Shown here: in pieces, positions 10,394-23,100 of the stretch
Layout of the letters: the number at the start of each line of letters is the position of its first letter
Numbering within the stretch: position 1 is the first letter of the stretch
Assembly: GCF_002775205.1 (NCBI RefSeq)
Contig: NC_036448.1
Location: 3,870,572 to 3,934,571 of the forward strand
Source of the DNA: Xiphophorus maculatus
Lineage: Eukaryota; Chordata; Actinopteri; Cyprinodontiformes; Poeciliidae
Length of the DNA: 64,000 nt
Direction: 5' to 3'
The notes under the pieces: model-generated
Told to the model about the DNA's origin: nothing
Seen by the model: only the letters and a program-made list of their open reading frames with translations
The model's database searches: none
Program-made: the position numbers and the translations under genes

Positions 10394-12198
10394 CTCTACA
10401 GTGAACCCGCTCTGAATACTCTCTGAACCAGGACTCACCTGAAGTATCTGATCCTCGCTGCTCCGTTGGGCCTTGCACCTGGGTGCGTCACGCCCACCAC
10501 TCAGCTGCTGCCTGTCTGCCCTCAATCACCTGCTGGAACTTCCCCATCTGGAAAACCACCACATCACACCAACTGTTGGACCCCCATGTATTTACCTCTA
10601 CCCGCAGACCGTAAGTCACCGTCAGGTTACTCCGTCATTCCCTTCATTACTTCCCTCTTTAACAGTTCCTCCACTGGCCCGGTTCCTCCCTGCTGTCGCA
10701 GATCGACGCCCCTCCACAGGCTCTCCAGCACATTCTACTGCTAAATAAATCTGTTAAAACTGTTTGGGTGTCCGTAGTTGTTGCTTGCCCTAGAGTCCTA
10801 GAAACCTCGCATTATGACACTGTAGTCCAACAGCAGCCAATGACTGACAACAGGCTTGCTAGTTTTTCACATCTGCATGCTGACACAAACCTAAATGTCG
10901 CCTCGCCGCTTTGTCCGAACGCAGCTTCTGATCGGCATCACGCTCCGCTTGTTTGATCATTTTTTTGTTGTTCACAAACTGCCGCGTCTCACACACTTCT
11001 CTGGAACAGAGGCATGCGTACCGACCGCACACACAGTAACCAAAGAAACGAGGCGAGAAGTAAACACAAACCAACGCTCTCTGCGTGAACAGACGACATA
11101 GTAGGAGGGAAAAGTCACATATTGTTAGAAACCTGCAAACCAAATTAGATTTCTTTGTGCCTGAATGAATATATTGAGCACCTAGCAGGAAATTAGCCCA
11201 GCCTGATCTCAAATAAAAGCTTCTTTTTTTTCTTTTTGTCTCAGTTAGACTTCCACATAGCCACAATTAATGCCTGACTAAATGGAGGCCCCACGCAGGA
11301 AATGTCAAGTTTCCAGCCAGGGGTGTATTGGAGTCCTGGACTAAAAGCTGAAATGAACGGAGACGCCACCATGGAGCTGAACACCAGCTAAAGCTAAAGA
11401 ACATGATGTTGTTCGTTCCCCGTTTACTGAACTGAGAAATCTGACCAAACGAATCCCAAGAAAGGACATCAGATATTTGATCTACTCTGTCCACATGCAT
11501 TTCTAACATTACTCAAGTGTGTTTTAAATGAATAGGGCTGGTAGTGAAGTGCTCTACACACACTTAAAAGATTCATGGATCCACTCTGCGGAGCGGCATC
11601 AGGGCTCGCTCGATGACTCGCCTGGAGTTGATGACGATGCACGTCAAGCGGTCTGTCCTTTTTAAACGCAGTGGATTTAAACACTCCCAACGGAAAGACC
11701 ACTTTCACTTCATTAGAATCGAATAAAACGTGTCGGTGGAGTTACAGCCAAAAAATAAAAAATTACGTTTCACCAGTTACAATGTTTAGCACAAATGTTT
11801 ACATTATTCTTTAGAATTTTTGGACTAAAAACATTGCAAGTTGTGTGTTTTGAACGTGCAGTCGTATTCTATATGTGTTCCGATGAGGCTTGTTTGCCAA
11901 ATTAAAGGTACCTTTTGAAAATAACCTTTAAACGAGTCAAAAAAAAATTTATAAGCCCATATTTCTATGGCCAAAATGATTTTTATTGTTTTGATCTAAT
12001 ATTCTGAGCTTAAATTATTTTTTTTTTCACAAGCTATAAGTGGAAAATCATATTAATACCACTAATCTGTGTGTATTTAATCTACATACTTTTTCCACTT
12101 AATTAATTTGGCTACTAAAGTAAATGCTCCTTTGTATGATATTCTAGTTTATTTAATGATTATATGTATAGTAAGAGAGATTGTAATAGTCCATAATC

Positions 12199-12390
12199 TC
12201 AATTAAGGTTAAGCGTATAGATGGTAAATAAGAGTTGCCTGAGAATGGAGCCTTGAGGAACCTCGCATGCAATCTTACAGATTTCTAATTGCCAAATATT
12301 GCAAATTAGAGTAGTAATAAATAAAGATTCATCATGACAAGAACATAAATATTTCACCTGAACCTTATTAGAGTCACTAGAAGACTTCAT
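12199..12390 (-). pseudogene. LINE reverse-transcriptase relic
   Basis: The minus-strand frame contains CEVPQGSILRQLLFTIYTL, a clear match to the reverse-transcriptase palm block (VPQGSILGPLLF.IY) of non-LTR retrotransposons such as fish L2/Rex1-type elements. The G-P after SIL is changed to R-Q and only about 60 codons survive, so it is a dead fragment. Confidence 0.6.
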
Positions 12391-12653
12391 TCATAATGTT
12401 ACACTTTAGGCAAAAAAAAAAAACACAGCAGCCTTTTTTTTTTTTTAACACAAAAAACATTTTATATTCATGAGGTTCAAACGAGATACGATATAAGATG
12501 GCCACTCTCGAACTCAGCCGAGTGCTGCTTATTTGCCGAATTGAGATATTTCAGATGAAAACAGATGTTTGCCTGGTCAGAGTTTGACATGAAATGACAG
12601 GAAATGGGTCTGAGCAGATCCAGAAGCCTGCCGCCTGAATGCCGGTAAGGGTG

Positions 12654-12660
12654 TATAAAA
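12654..12660 (+). promoter_or_regulatory. TATA box, candidate nmur1 promoter
   Basis: TATAAAA lies about 500 bases upstream of a strong splice donor (AG|GTGAGT, exon end 13152). Together they could define a 5' non-coding exon of the receptor gene, starting near 12685 and splicing to the acceptor at 15341. The motifs are seen; joining them into one transcript is inference. Confidence 0.3.
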
Positions 12661-12684
12661 ACCAAACTATGCATCGTGAACGCA

Positions 12685-13152
12685 CACCGCTGCACAGCGT
12701 TCAGGAGGCAAACACAGGGGTCAAAGCAATCTCCACTTCCATTCTTACTGCGACGCCACATGTGCTCCCAAAGCGGAAAAAGCAATAGAAAACCGAGCGT
12801 GTTTGTGAATTAACATATTGACAGTGTCAGTGGATGCCAGACGGATTATGGAGAGGGGAGGACAAAAAAGAGAGAAGAAAATAAGTTGAGTCAAAGAAAT
12901 TGGGGGAAAAAAAGGAGGATAGTGATTGAAACAAGATTCTCTGCTTAGTTAGTAGGAGCAAGAGAGAGAGAGAGAGAGAAAGGAAAAGGAGGTGGGCTGA
13001 ACATCAGCCATCAAATACGGGAAATCAAAGCGTCAGACCAGTCCGGATTTAAAAGTAACGCAAAGAAACGAGGAACAGAAAAAGGAACCTGGAGTAACAT
13101 TTTCTTCCAAAGTATCTTGTCTCATTTTTGCGACAGGCTCCTCAACCTGGAG
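12685..13152 (+). other. nmur1: Possible 5' non-coding exon of nmur1
   Basis: The segment runs from below the TATAAAA motif to CCTGGAG|GTGAGT, a consensus donor. It contains a (GA)n tract at 12961-12979. The receptor's first coding exon has an excellent acceptor (pyrimidine run then CAG at 15339-15341) 36 bases before its ATG, so at least one upstream non-coding exon must exist; this is the best visible candidate but is not proven. Confidence 0.25.
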
Positions 13153-15377
13153 GTGAGTTTATTTTATTTCATTCCTCACATTAATCTCAATGACATGCCG
13201 AGTGGGTTATACACAAATCCGCTGTGGGAAATCCAAGCTTCAACGCTTCTCTGGAGTCTTTACTGCGTGGAGCACAAACTCTTTAAAAAAGAGAGAAGAG
13301 AGATTGATTTGACAGCATTTAAATAATCAACAGGGTTTTGTTTTGTTTTTGTGAAACTGAACTTTTTTTTGTGTGTGAATGCTAACAGCATTATTGGACC
13401 TTTACAGCTAAAAATGACATGACGTTGTGTTGAACATATTCCATTAATCACCTTGAAGTGGCTTTTATCTAAATGCTTTAAATAAACACACACTGCTGGA
13501 GGTTAGGAAGCAACAGTTTGAATTATTGAAGTGGTGATTAGTGTTAGTTAAAAGCAAATTAGAACAATATATCATTTTTTACAGATGTAATACTGGCGTG
13601 GGACAAGATGGCAGGTTTATTGAATTTAACATGATATAAATAAATCATGTATTAATGTTAGATATCCAAAGTTTTGGAAAGTCAAGGATCATTTTCAAGT
13701 AAAATGATGAAACGATGACCTTTTTTCCTCCCCTCTCATCTGGATTCAGGTAAAACAGGTTTTGTCAGGATACAAGATTGATTTGGGTTTGAAATGTTTT
13801 TGATTGAAAAGGTCGATTTAAAGCAGGGTATGTCACAGCTGATCATTTTTATAGAGTTTAATAGGTTCGTTTTTGCATCCGGAGGGTTTAGCAGCCGGTC
13901 CCTGTGGGAATATCCGGTTCTGCTGGTTAAAAATAGAGATGATCTACAAACAAGTCACAAAAGCAGCTGATGTGGACGACGTTGCAAATATTTTGAACAA
14001 AAAAGGGAATTTCATCCAGCATGTTCAGATCAGCCTACCAATTAGGATAGAAGTATTTTATGTATGAGCTGTTTTTTTTTTTATTAAGAAGTCAATTACA
14101 ATAAAGAAAAACACATTTTTAGTTTGCGTATCTTTCAGCACTGTGTTCGGCTGATGACGATACGGAAATGAAAATCAGACAAGCAGCTTTCTCGTCGGAG
14201 AAACGGGGAGAGGCGCCGAACGCGGCGGTCCCTGAGCGAGTTTCAGCTTTTCCAGTCGTTCAAAACAGAAGAGATCTGAAGAGATCTGGTCTTAGTGTTT
14301 TACTGAGCTTCCAGATGGAGAATAAAAAAAACCGACTTGCTTCATCTGCTTCTCTACTGCTCCCTACACACAGAGCAGAGGGCAGGACTTCCAGCTGATT
14401 GTCATTCACAATGTACAAGAAAAAGAAACGCATTAAAAACTAAGAACACAAAACAATAAATATAAGTAAATACAATAAAAAGATGATTGTACTTATAAAG
14501 TAACACTATGTAAATACTGTTATACTTTTAGTGAATAAACGGACAACACTACTTTTAGTTGTGTTTGTAAAATTAGATCTGCCATGTAAAATTAATATGG
14601 AGGGTTTTTTTTTTTTTTACTAAAACAAACAGTTACTGCTGTGGAAGCATTAAACTGCCAGAGCCATGAAATACATTCAGGAGCAGCAATCCGTTAGAGG
14701 GGAAAAGTTTCTCACTATAACGAGTTACAAAGCTGGTTAAAACGAGAACGTTTCTGGTTAGAATAGCAAAACTCATAAAAACGACGGGCCTAAAAACACA
14801 TCAGCGCAGAGAGGAGAGAGGAGGGGAGCCTATCCTCTTTTCTTTACCCTTTCGCTGCTCAGCTCTCACTCTTTCAGCGGCTCTACTCGGTGGAGCTCTG
14901 CTTTGATTAGGTTGGCAGCTTTGTGGCCAATCACAAGAATATGGACCTGCAAATGATAATGATGTGAACAAGTTTGCTCCGGTGTTATTTTCTGTCTGCT
15001 GAGCCTGTTGTGCCATGTGGACGTCAAGTGGACATACAGTAAACAGTAAATATTGTAACTGGACATTGTGGTCTTCCATTCATTGAAAATTGTAAGTATT
15101 GAATTGTGAAAAATTGTAATCCTTTACCTAAATTTGTTGTAATGATGTTATTAACCCCCCCCCCACACCTCCCAATGCAAAATTGTGATTTTTCAACAAA
15201 GATTTGTAATGCAAACGCAGCTAGCTTCTCCTGGAGACAAATTAATGGAGACAATGTACTTTGCATTGAATGAATTTAACAAGCTCTAAAGTTTTGATGA
15301 TTGACAGTCAAAAATGTCTTCTTTCTCTTTTCTCCCTTCAGACTTAATAAGTGAGTAACCCACCTGCAGCTGCCAAG

Positions 15378-18300
15378 ATGTCAGAGCTGAACTGCTCTCT
15401 CGCTGCTCTTGTCATGACCGCTGCCACGGTCTTCAGTGACATGGGCTGCCCGGAGATTGCTGTGATGTGTGGGATGAACATCTCTTGGGTCTTGGCCAAT
15501 GCGACTGAACAAGATGTGAGGGAAATGTGTCTGAGTGAGGAGGAGTACCTTACTCTGCAACTGGGGCCAGCAAAGTCCCCCAGGTTTCTTCCTGTGTGTA
15601 TCACCTACCTGGTCATTTTCATGGTGGGTGTTCTGGGAAACTCCTTGACCTGCGCTGTGATTTTGCGCTATAAGGTGATGCAGACCCCCACTAACTACTA
15701 CCTGCTCAGCCTGGCCGTCTCGGACCTGCTGGTGCTGCTGCTTGGCATGCCGCTGGAGCTCTACGAGATGCAACAGAACTACCCCTTCCTGCTCGGGGAG
15801 GGGGGATGCTACTTCAAAATCTTTCTGTTTGAGACGGTCTGCTTTGCCTCCATCCTCAACGTTACGGCCCTCAGTGTGGAACGTTACGTGGCGGTGGTGC
15901 ACCCCCTCAAGGTCAAGCACCTGGCAACACGAGCTCACGTCAAGAGGGTCATCTTAGTGCTGTGGGGGCTGTCCATGCTGTGTGCCATGCCGAACGCCAG
16001 CTTGCACGGGATAGTGGTGCTTCCCCCACGGTTTGGACGAGAGTTTCCCCGATCTGCCATTTGTAGTACGTACTGAATGCCAAACCCATTCATTCATCTT
16101 TAACACCCTATTGGTTCTGTGCAGCTACGACACTTTATCAGTTGAAGGCGCCATGATGGATGTGATAAGTGAAGGACAGTAGTATTGAACAGAGTGACTG
16201 CGATTGTTTTTCCAAGTTGTTTTTCCTAATAAAGCCATGGTTTCTACATGTTCAAGCTAGCTTGTCTATGGCAGTAGCAGATCTAGTATTTACAAAAGTC
16301 GGAAATAGCTAGCTTAGCATACCTGCTCTGAATGTAATTTTTGATTTGATCAAATTGCTGACTTTGCCTGACCTAACGTTACATAATTTATAGCACTATG
16401 CCATGAAGGAAGTTTCTTCTTAAAGTGTACAAAAGTCTAGATGCTAACCACTTTTTTTAGTCCATGATATAGGCTACATGATGGTGTGGCATTTTCTCCA
16501 TGGTTACTAATGATTAGATGAGCATCTTATCCATAAAGCAATATTTGATTACATGCTAAACTTACCTACTTATGAAGTATATGTACGTTAATCTTCTGAC
16601 CTTGTAAAAGGTGTTTCCTGCAAATCCGCCAAAACACCAGAAACTGCCAGTTCTTACAATTGACGGCCGTTGTCCATCACCGTCTTATTGACTCACCAAA
16701 AGGTTTCCATAAAAAGACAAGTTTGGATTGCATCATTGTCTGTTTGTGCAGGTGACCACCCAGCGCCCTGTGACCGTTTTTACAGTTAAATCAACCCCAA
16801 CAGCAATACTAGGCTACCAGCCGTCTGCTTTTTGGCAAGATTTACAGGAGCGCATAGGCTGTTTTGACGTCCGTCCTTTGAGGAGTGGGCTGCTTTCTGA
16901 AGAGCGTAATGTCATGTGGAAAGAGTTGATAGTTTGAGGCATGACTAGAAGGCAGTAGCATTCTTCAAGTTATTTGATAAGTCTTAAAACCTGATATTTC
17001 TGCTTCTGAATAAAAGTTTATTCCCATGATGCCTCCATGCATGATATCGTGATCTTAGCCAATCTGCTATTTCTCACTGTTGCCTCTCTGTCCCTAGATG
17101 TGGTCAAGCCTGCCTGGATGTATAACATGATCATCCTGGTCGCCACCTTGGTCTTCTTTGCGCTCCCTTTGCTGATCATTAGCGTTCTTTACCTGCTCAT
17201 TGGCCTGCAGCTGCACAGGGAGAAGGTCAGGAACATGGCGGCAGCTAATGGCGACAGCCTTGGACCCGACTCCTTGTCCAGATCCCACAGGCAGAGACTG
17301 AGCAAACGCAACCTGCAAGTCACCAAGATGCTCTGTACGTGTTTTGTTTTTATGTTTTTCACTAAGTTACTTAGAATATGAAAAAAAATGTGACATTTTA
17401 AGCATGTTTACTGTTTAATGTTTTACAGAGCCCCCTAGTGGACATGAGGAAATCGTTTTTCTTTTGCGTTACGTCGCAAAATTTTAGAATTCCCACGCGA
17501 TAGGTTTTGCGTTCTCTCACGACAATGTAGTCCCATCATATGGCATCTTGAGTTATGATAATCTTCCTGCTACAATATGAGGTTTTTTGTACAGTGTTTT
17601 TAATGCTTGTTAATATCTCATTTCAAGTTTCTTTTAGAATCTTTTTCTTTAGGCTCCAAATGCATCATAAACGTATGTGCTACATTCAAAAGCAAACCAG
17701 GTCAGTCAGGGCTTTCCATCCCTCTCAATAAACAGAAACTTTGCGTGAGGAGGAAAGAAAGAAAAATGACATTTGAACTACATGGACTATATTAAGTAAT
17801 TTCTGTGGGGTTACAGTTTGTACTGTGTTATTTTGTGTTGGTAATCCGAATGGTTAACAAAGGGCTGTTCTTATGTCTCCACCACACAGACAGTTAATCA
17901 GATCGACTTTCAACCAGTTTGTGCAGCAAAGAGTCAAGAATGTAGAAACATGTTTTCACTTGAAGGTATTTGCACTTTTAAAACAATATCCGTTATCACT
18001 ATAGGATATACTATAGCATTTTTGCTCACTTATTGCGAGGGGAGTGCAACCGTTTTGCGAGGCAACACAAAAGAAAAACGTTCGTTGGCAAATTTAGTCC
18101 TAATCCGCCCGCTCGGTGTTTTCCAGGCGTGCTGGTGGTCGTCTTCAGCCTCTGCTGGGCTCCCTTCCACGTGGACCGCTTGATGTGGAGCTACATCGAC
18201 CCGTCGTCCGCTCGGCACCAGGCGATCTTCGAGGGCGTCCACATCGTCTCCGGCGCCTGCTTCTACCTGAGCTCCGCCGTCAACCCCGTCCTCTACAACC

Positions 18301-18437
18301 TGATGTCGACGCGGTTCAGGGAGCGGTTCGGCCACATCACGTGCCGCGCCAGGGGCTGCCCGGCGCGTGCGCACTTCAAGAAGAGCCGCCGCGGCGCCTC
18401 GAGCGAGGAAGCGCACCACAGCAAGAAATGGACTTAG
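15378..18437 (+). CDS. nmur1: Neuromedin-U receptor, class A GPCR (three coding exons)
   Basis: Coding exons are 15378-16065, 17098-17334 and 18127-18437; all junctions are GT-AG with matching phases and give 411 aa. The ATG at 15378 was chosen because the open frame begins only 27 bases earlier, without another ATG, just after an acceptor at 15341. The N-terminus has N-glycosylation sites NCS, NIS and NAT. Seven membrane segments are visible: TM1 about residues 72-98, TM2 107-131, TM3 141-172 with ERY at 168-170, TM4 190-214, TM5 in exon 2, then CWAPFH in TM6 and NPVLY in TM7. NYYLLSLAVSDLLVLLLGMP, GGCYFK and NVTALSVERYVAVVHPL fit neuromedin-U receptors, and the last, with TRAHVKRV, is closer to human NMUR1 than NMUR2. 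The family couples to Gq at the plasma membrane and binds NMU or NMS peptides. The tail is short (ends KKWT). It could be a fish-specific nmur1 paralogue. Confidence 0.88.
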
Positions 18438-21110
18438 CGGAACAACAACAAAAACAGTGGGGTGTAATAGGAGTCACAATTCGTTTATATGGTAATTTAA
18501 TGAGCACCGAACTCCTCTGGAGGATTCCGGGCTGACCACCGATGTCATGACGGCTCCAAATGAGGGAAGATCTGTTCATTGCGCCACCAGAGCTTTTAAA
18601 AAGAAATTCTACTATAAGCATCAAAGTTGTAACCTATAGGCAGAAAACCTAAAGACTCTCTGCGTGCTTACAATTCTATGTTTATTGCTCATTATTGTGG
18701 TCCAAAAACACCCCGGAAGTCAAGCAGGAAGGATTTTACTTGTCACTGAACGGTTATGAAAGCAGAGAAATAGACTAAAATGGGTGAAATGGCAGGTCTT
18801 CCCACATATTAATCTGCACAATTTAACAAAAGAAATTAGGGGGAAAAAAGAAATAATAAATAAGTGTGCACACCTTTAAGTTAATACTTTTATGAAGCAC
18901 TTTTTTTGACTGTATCAGTATCTTCTTATAAGGTGCTGTTACACAGTTAATAATGAACACTTGTTTTATGTCATAAAAGAAAAAAAATGTAGCTTCATTT
19001 TCCAAAGTCATGTTTTCATTCATTTACAAATGTCACTGTTTCAAAGTAAATAAGCAATTGGCAAGTTAAATATTAAGCCCCAAGCTAAATATTTAACTCC
19101 AAATTAAAAATGTAGCTAGCAAGCTAAATATTTTTGCTGAATATTTAGTCAGCAGGTGAAATATTTAAATATAGATTGAGGCCTAAATATTTTTGCTCCA
19201 ATATAAACATTTATAAATGAATGAATAGCTAACATAGTGAAAATAGGAGTTTGAAAAATGCAAAGTATTTTTTTTTCTCTTTTGACAGGCAAAATAACCC
19301 AGATAATTGGTGTTGATTTTTGACTTAAAAATTAACTTTACAAACGGCATCCAAAAGGTTAGAATCTATTAACATCCGACATCTTGACTTTGTTGTTTTA
19401 TGCTCTGCCTTGTGAACGTTCTCCTTTGCAAAGTCTTTTCCTCTCACGCACTGACTGGTTTGTTGAAGAGCTGAAATGATTCCTCAAATGATTCGAGTAC
19501 CTCGATTATTAAAATTCCTTGAGGAAAATTTACCTGCCTTGAAGCTTCATTAATTTATGTTTTATTATTTAGCGCACGTGTTCCGGCCGTAACATTATTT
19601 GCGTTGCACGGAGCTCCGACTTCCGCCTCTGAGTCATTTACGAAAGCTAAGTGTTAGCGGCACAGCGTCCAGTTTTCAAGTTCCACCTGTGGGGATTTTA
19701 TTGATTAATGATAATGCCCGGGTTTTCAACGTTTTTGGGGGACCAATAAGCATTCTTAAAATGACTGGCGAGTACGGCAGCCTTTCTCCTCCGGGAGCTG
19801 CTGGTTCAGAGCGAACGGCAGGAAGAGGCTGCAGGAGTATTTATACAGGTGAGCGGATAGACTGAACACGGCGGGCGGCTGAGTAGTTGATGGTTACAGT
19901 GTAAGTGTAGCTTTACGGATGAACTGCACAATAAATTTCGTATCATCCTGGTCTCAACAAACGGGTGGCAGAAATCATCGCGGCGGTGCATGGCTGGTAG
20001 ATGGGTTTCTGAGTGTGACGAACGAAGGTGCCGTATTGCTCCCCCCTGTTCTTACTTTCGTCCCCTTGTCTACCGGTCCCCGGACTTACGTTCGTCTGTC
20101 CCCTGGTCTATTTCCTCCCCTCCTCCCCCCATCTAACGTTCGTTCACTCGCCTGCCCCCTCCCCAGCCCAGGCCCCCCAACTCCAGCCGACATTTCCCGT
20201 ATTCTCAAACCCAAAGCTTGACAGGTGTGGGGCAGCGTGAGAGTTCATCTATTAAATTGACTGATCATGAATACATAAACTAAAAGCTGGAGCATAGACA
20301 TTTTTTATAAGTGTATTTGTGAGCCTGCCTCTGTATTATTAAACTGAACAGAGCTTTGCAGCCAACGTCACGGCGTATGACGTTTATGTCTCGCGCAGTC
20401 GCTCGGCGCCATCTTTAAAGGCCACAGACCAAAACAAACTTTATTCCAGCGTTCTCATTGTGCTACCGACCGCAGTGAAGTTGTTTTCAAGTTGGATATT
20501 GGATATCCGCGCTCCGCAGAGTAAGGGGCGTTTAGCTCAAGGCTGATCCGATTTATGAACACTGATTCCGGCCAGCTGTTCTCTACCGCTCCCTCCTCAA
20601 GAGCTCAGAGGTAAATAAATGCCAAAAAAAGTGGTAATTTGTGCTGTTACACGAGGCACACTATCTTCTATTAAAATTTTAAGTCATATTCAATATTTTT
20701 TAATAATTTTAATATTAAATATATTTTCTTCAGTAGCTTGCCCCATCTACTCAAAATCAGTGTGAAATTGTTCTACTAAATTATATAGATGAAGCACACT
20801 CATCTTTATTACATTTTGACCCCGTTTTAAATTTTTTTTAACTAGTTTTATATTTAGAAAATATTTTGAAAAAAATGTTCATAAAATGTATTACCTGAGA
20901 TGATCATCACATTTGTTACCTGTAATGTTCAATTACGTAAAATTCAGACAGGATCCATTTCATTACATGTTCACTTCTTACCCGAAATATGTTTAATACA
21001 ACAAATATTTCCTTAAAGTGTGATTTATTTCATAACATTTACTCGTCACCTTTATTGTTTACTCTGAAGTGTTTAATTACACATTAAATGTTTAAAGACT
21101 GGCTCTTTCA
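18438..21110. other. Intergenic sequence downstream of nmur1
   Basis: No gene recognised. 18438 to about 18860 may hold the receptor's 3' UTR; an AATAAA lies near 18853. From about 19480 there is a segment with 'gattcgagtacctcgattat', typical of an old DNA transposon end, and a C/T-rich block at 20040-20200. Neither could be assigned to a family. Confidence 0.4.
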
Positions 21111-21122
21111 TCTGGTTTGATT

Positions 21123-22048
21123 TAGTGATGGGATTTTCGGCTCCTTTTCGAGATGCAGCTCTAATGGCTCTTCTTACTGTGGAGAGCCGGCTCTTTCGGC
21201 TCCCAAACGGCTCCCCATATATATTTTTGACATTATTAATTAATTAATAGCTTAAACCTAATTTTATAATATTTTGTTTCATTATTGACATTGTTAAGCA
21301 CTTATGATGAGTAAAAATGCCGCATAACAATGCTATAGCAATACCGATGCGTGTGATGTCCGCATGTGGCTGTGCAGGTTGTTTGTCGAGCCTGCAGATA
21401 GGAAATGCTGACTTTGCACAGTCTGCAATCTGCCCTGGAGCTTGATGTAGCATTAAAATGAGTACAAATCTTGCTCCGTTTTCTGTCACTCGTTTATTTT
21501 CACCTATTCAGTTCTCACACTGACTCCCCTTCTTTCTGTGCTTCTTGACCGCTGAGTGAGTGTCTGTACATAAACACCTGCCGACGAACGCTATACAGCT
21601 TGGCCAATTGCCTGCCGTTTCCACAAAAAAAGTGGAGATAAACTTTCTTTTCAGTGTTTTCCCGCCACATTATTAATTGAAACTATGTGTGATTGGTCAG
21701 ATGTGTGGAGCACACGCTTGACATGAGGGCAGTGGACCGACAGAAGGAAAAAAACTCTCCGCTCTAGCACTGGCAGAAGAGCAAAATGCGCAAGGAGAGG
21801 GAGAAGGGGGGGAGAGACAGCGAGGCACCGCAGGACAAAAAAAACGATGTGGGGAAAAACTATCGGCTCTGGCACTTGCAGAGCACAAGCACAATGACAG
21901 GGAGGCGGAGAGACAGCAATATACTGTAGAAAAAAACCTGGCTCCCAAATAGGATCCTAAAATGGCTCCCATTGTGGAGCCGGTTCCAATCGTTCACTTC
22001 AAAGAGCCGGCTCTTAGAGCCGGATCGTTCGCGACCGACACATCACTA
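21123..22048. mobile_element. Non-autonomous hAT-type element with perfect 8-bp target duplication
   Basis: A 926-bp element begins TAGTGATGGG and ends CATCACTA. It is flanked by GTTTGATT at 21115-21122 and again at 22049-22056, an exact 8-bp duplication. Subterminal sequences are repeats of 'gagccggctctt' in both orientations (for example 21180-21215 and 21975-22025), giving long imperfect inverted ends. No transposase reading frame is recognisable inside, so it is probably mobilised in trans. Confidence 0.85.
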
Positions 22049-22289
22049 GTTTGATTGTTTACATTAAATGTTTACTGCAAAATGCCTGATTACATAATTG
22101 TTTACTTTAATCACATAATCTTTCATTACATATATGTTTATTACCTGAAATATTTTAAATACCAAATTTTTTACTTAAAATGGGATTCATTTCATCACCT
22201 GTTTAAACTTGAAGTGCTTGAATCAAACGTTTCATGAATGTTTTACCACATTAAATTATGAAATGAGAGAAAACAGCCACTTCCAACTG

Positions 22290-22740
22290 AACACACATTT
22301 CAATCTGGAGAGACTCAGACGGAGATAGGAAGACAATTAGAAGAGTTTATTGACAAACAGAATTTAAAGTCTTTGGCGCTCGGGCCCCGGCTGGGGATAA
22401 CGGTTATCGCAGCGTTAGCGATAGGCTTCAGATGAGCATCCCCGATGCTGTTAGGAACGTCATCCCCCCAGGGCCCGGCACTGGTGGTGGAGGTTGAAGA
22501 AGGGTGCGGGCCTCAGGACCGGGCGAATGGAGGAGAAGGGGTGGTGGTGGGTTGAACTCGGCTGGATAGCGAAGGACGCCATGAATGAAGGTCCTTATCA
22601 GCTGGGACTTGGTCGATGATTGGACGTGACGTGGCTTGGTCCGGCGTTGATAGGTCGACGATTGTGGGCAGGTCGCTTCAATTAACGGGTCCCGGTGGGG
22701 ATAAAAGAGTCTTCCAGTTTGAATTTGCGCCTAGGCTTCA
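22290..22740 (-). mobile_element. Possible LTR-like retroelement fragment
   Basis: On the minus strand this GC-rich block (C-rich, with 'cagccggggcccgagcgcc') leads into an AATAAA at 22346-22351 followed by a T-rich segment, the arrangement seen in the R region of long terminal repeats. The base composition differs sharply from its surroundings. No second LTR, primer-binding site or coding region was found, so the call is tentative. Confidence 0.25.
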
Positions 22741-22776
22741 TTTCAACATGTTCCTCTTTGGGAACATGAACCATTT

Positions 22777-22807
22777 GTTCCTGAAGAACAATTGGTTCTT
22801 CAGGAAC
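22777..22807. repeat. Inverted repeat (hairpin)
   Basis: GTTCCTGAAGAAC at 22777-22789 is followed after 5 bases by its exact reverse complement GTTCTTCAGGAAC at 22795-22807. More diverged copies of the same word (22741-22850) surround it, so it appears to be part of a small locally duplicated palindromic cluster. Confidence 0.85.
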
Positions 22808-23019
22808 ATTTGAAGAACCATTTCAAATGTTCTTCAGGAAGATCTTTGTAGAACTTTTCTTCAGGCTAACTTAGAAAATGAGCTATTGTTGTTACAGGTT
22901 AGTTTTCTAAACTACAAAAAAGCAACTTTTAGGGAAGCTCAAATATGAAAAATTGGACTGATGTTGATATCCGATAGAACACCAGTGTTATGCCAGATCT
23001 ACCAATATTTTTTTTTAAA

Positions 23020-23100
23020 AATCCTATTACTCGATTAATCGCAAGAATAATTGATAGATTACTCGATTACTAAAATATTCCTTTACAACAGCCCTAGTTT
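23020..23100 (-). mobile_element. DNA-transposon end remnant
   Basis: The sequence 'tactcgattaatcg', 'gattactcgattac' and 'acaacagcccta' resembles the terminal part of a widespread hAT-like fish element with ATTAATCGATTA-type ends; a related piece is at 43680-43760. Only the end is present. Confidence 0.35.

Larger units (their letters stand above)
1..12650. other. Intergenic, repeat-rich stretch with no recognised host gene
   Basis: No open frame in this stretch reads as a conserved host protein on either strand. It holds microsatellites, an L2-like tail, a BED-finger transposase relic, one copy of a dispersed repeat, a GC-rich patch, an integrase-type element with nested MITEs, and a reverse-transcriptase relic; these have their own entries. 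The remaining sequence is AT-rich and unassigned. It could contain distal regulatory DNA for nmur1, but nothing visible proves that. Confidence 0.6.

Noticed and set aside
15381-15938. 185-codon minus-strand frame opposite nmur1 exon 1
   Set aside because: Shadow of GC-rich GPCR coding sequence; His/Gln-rich composition typical of antisense frames.
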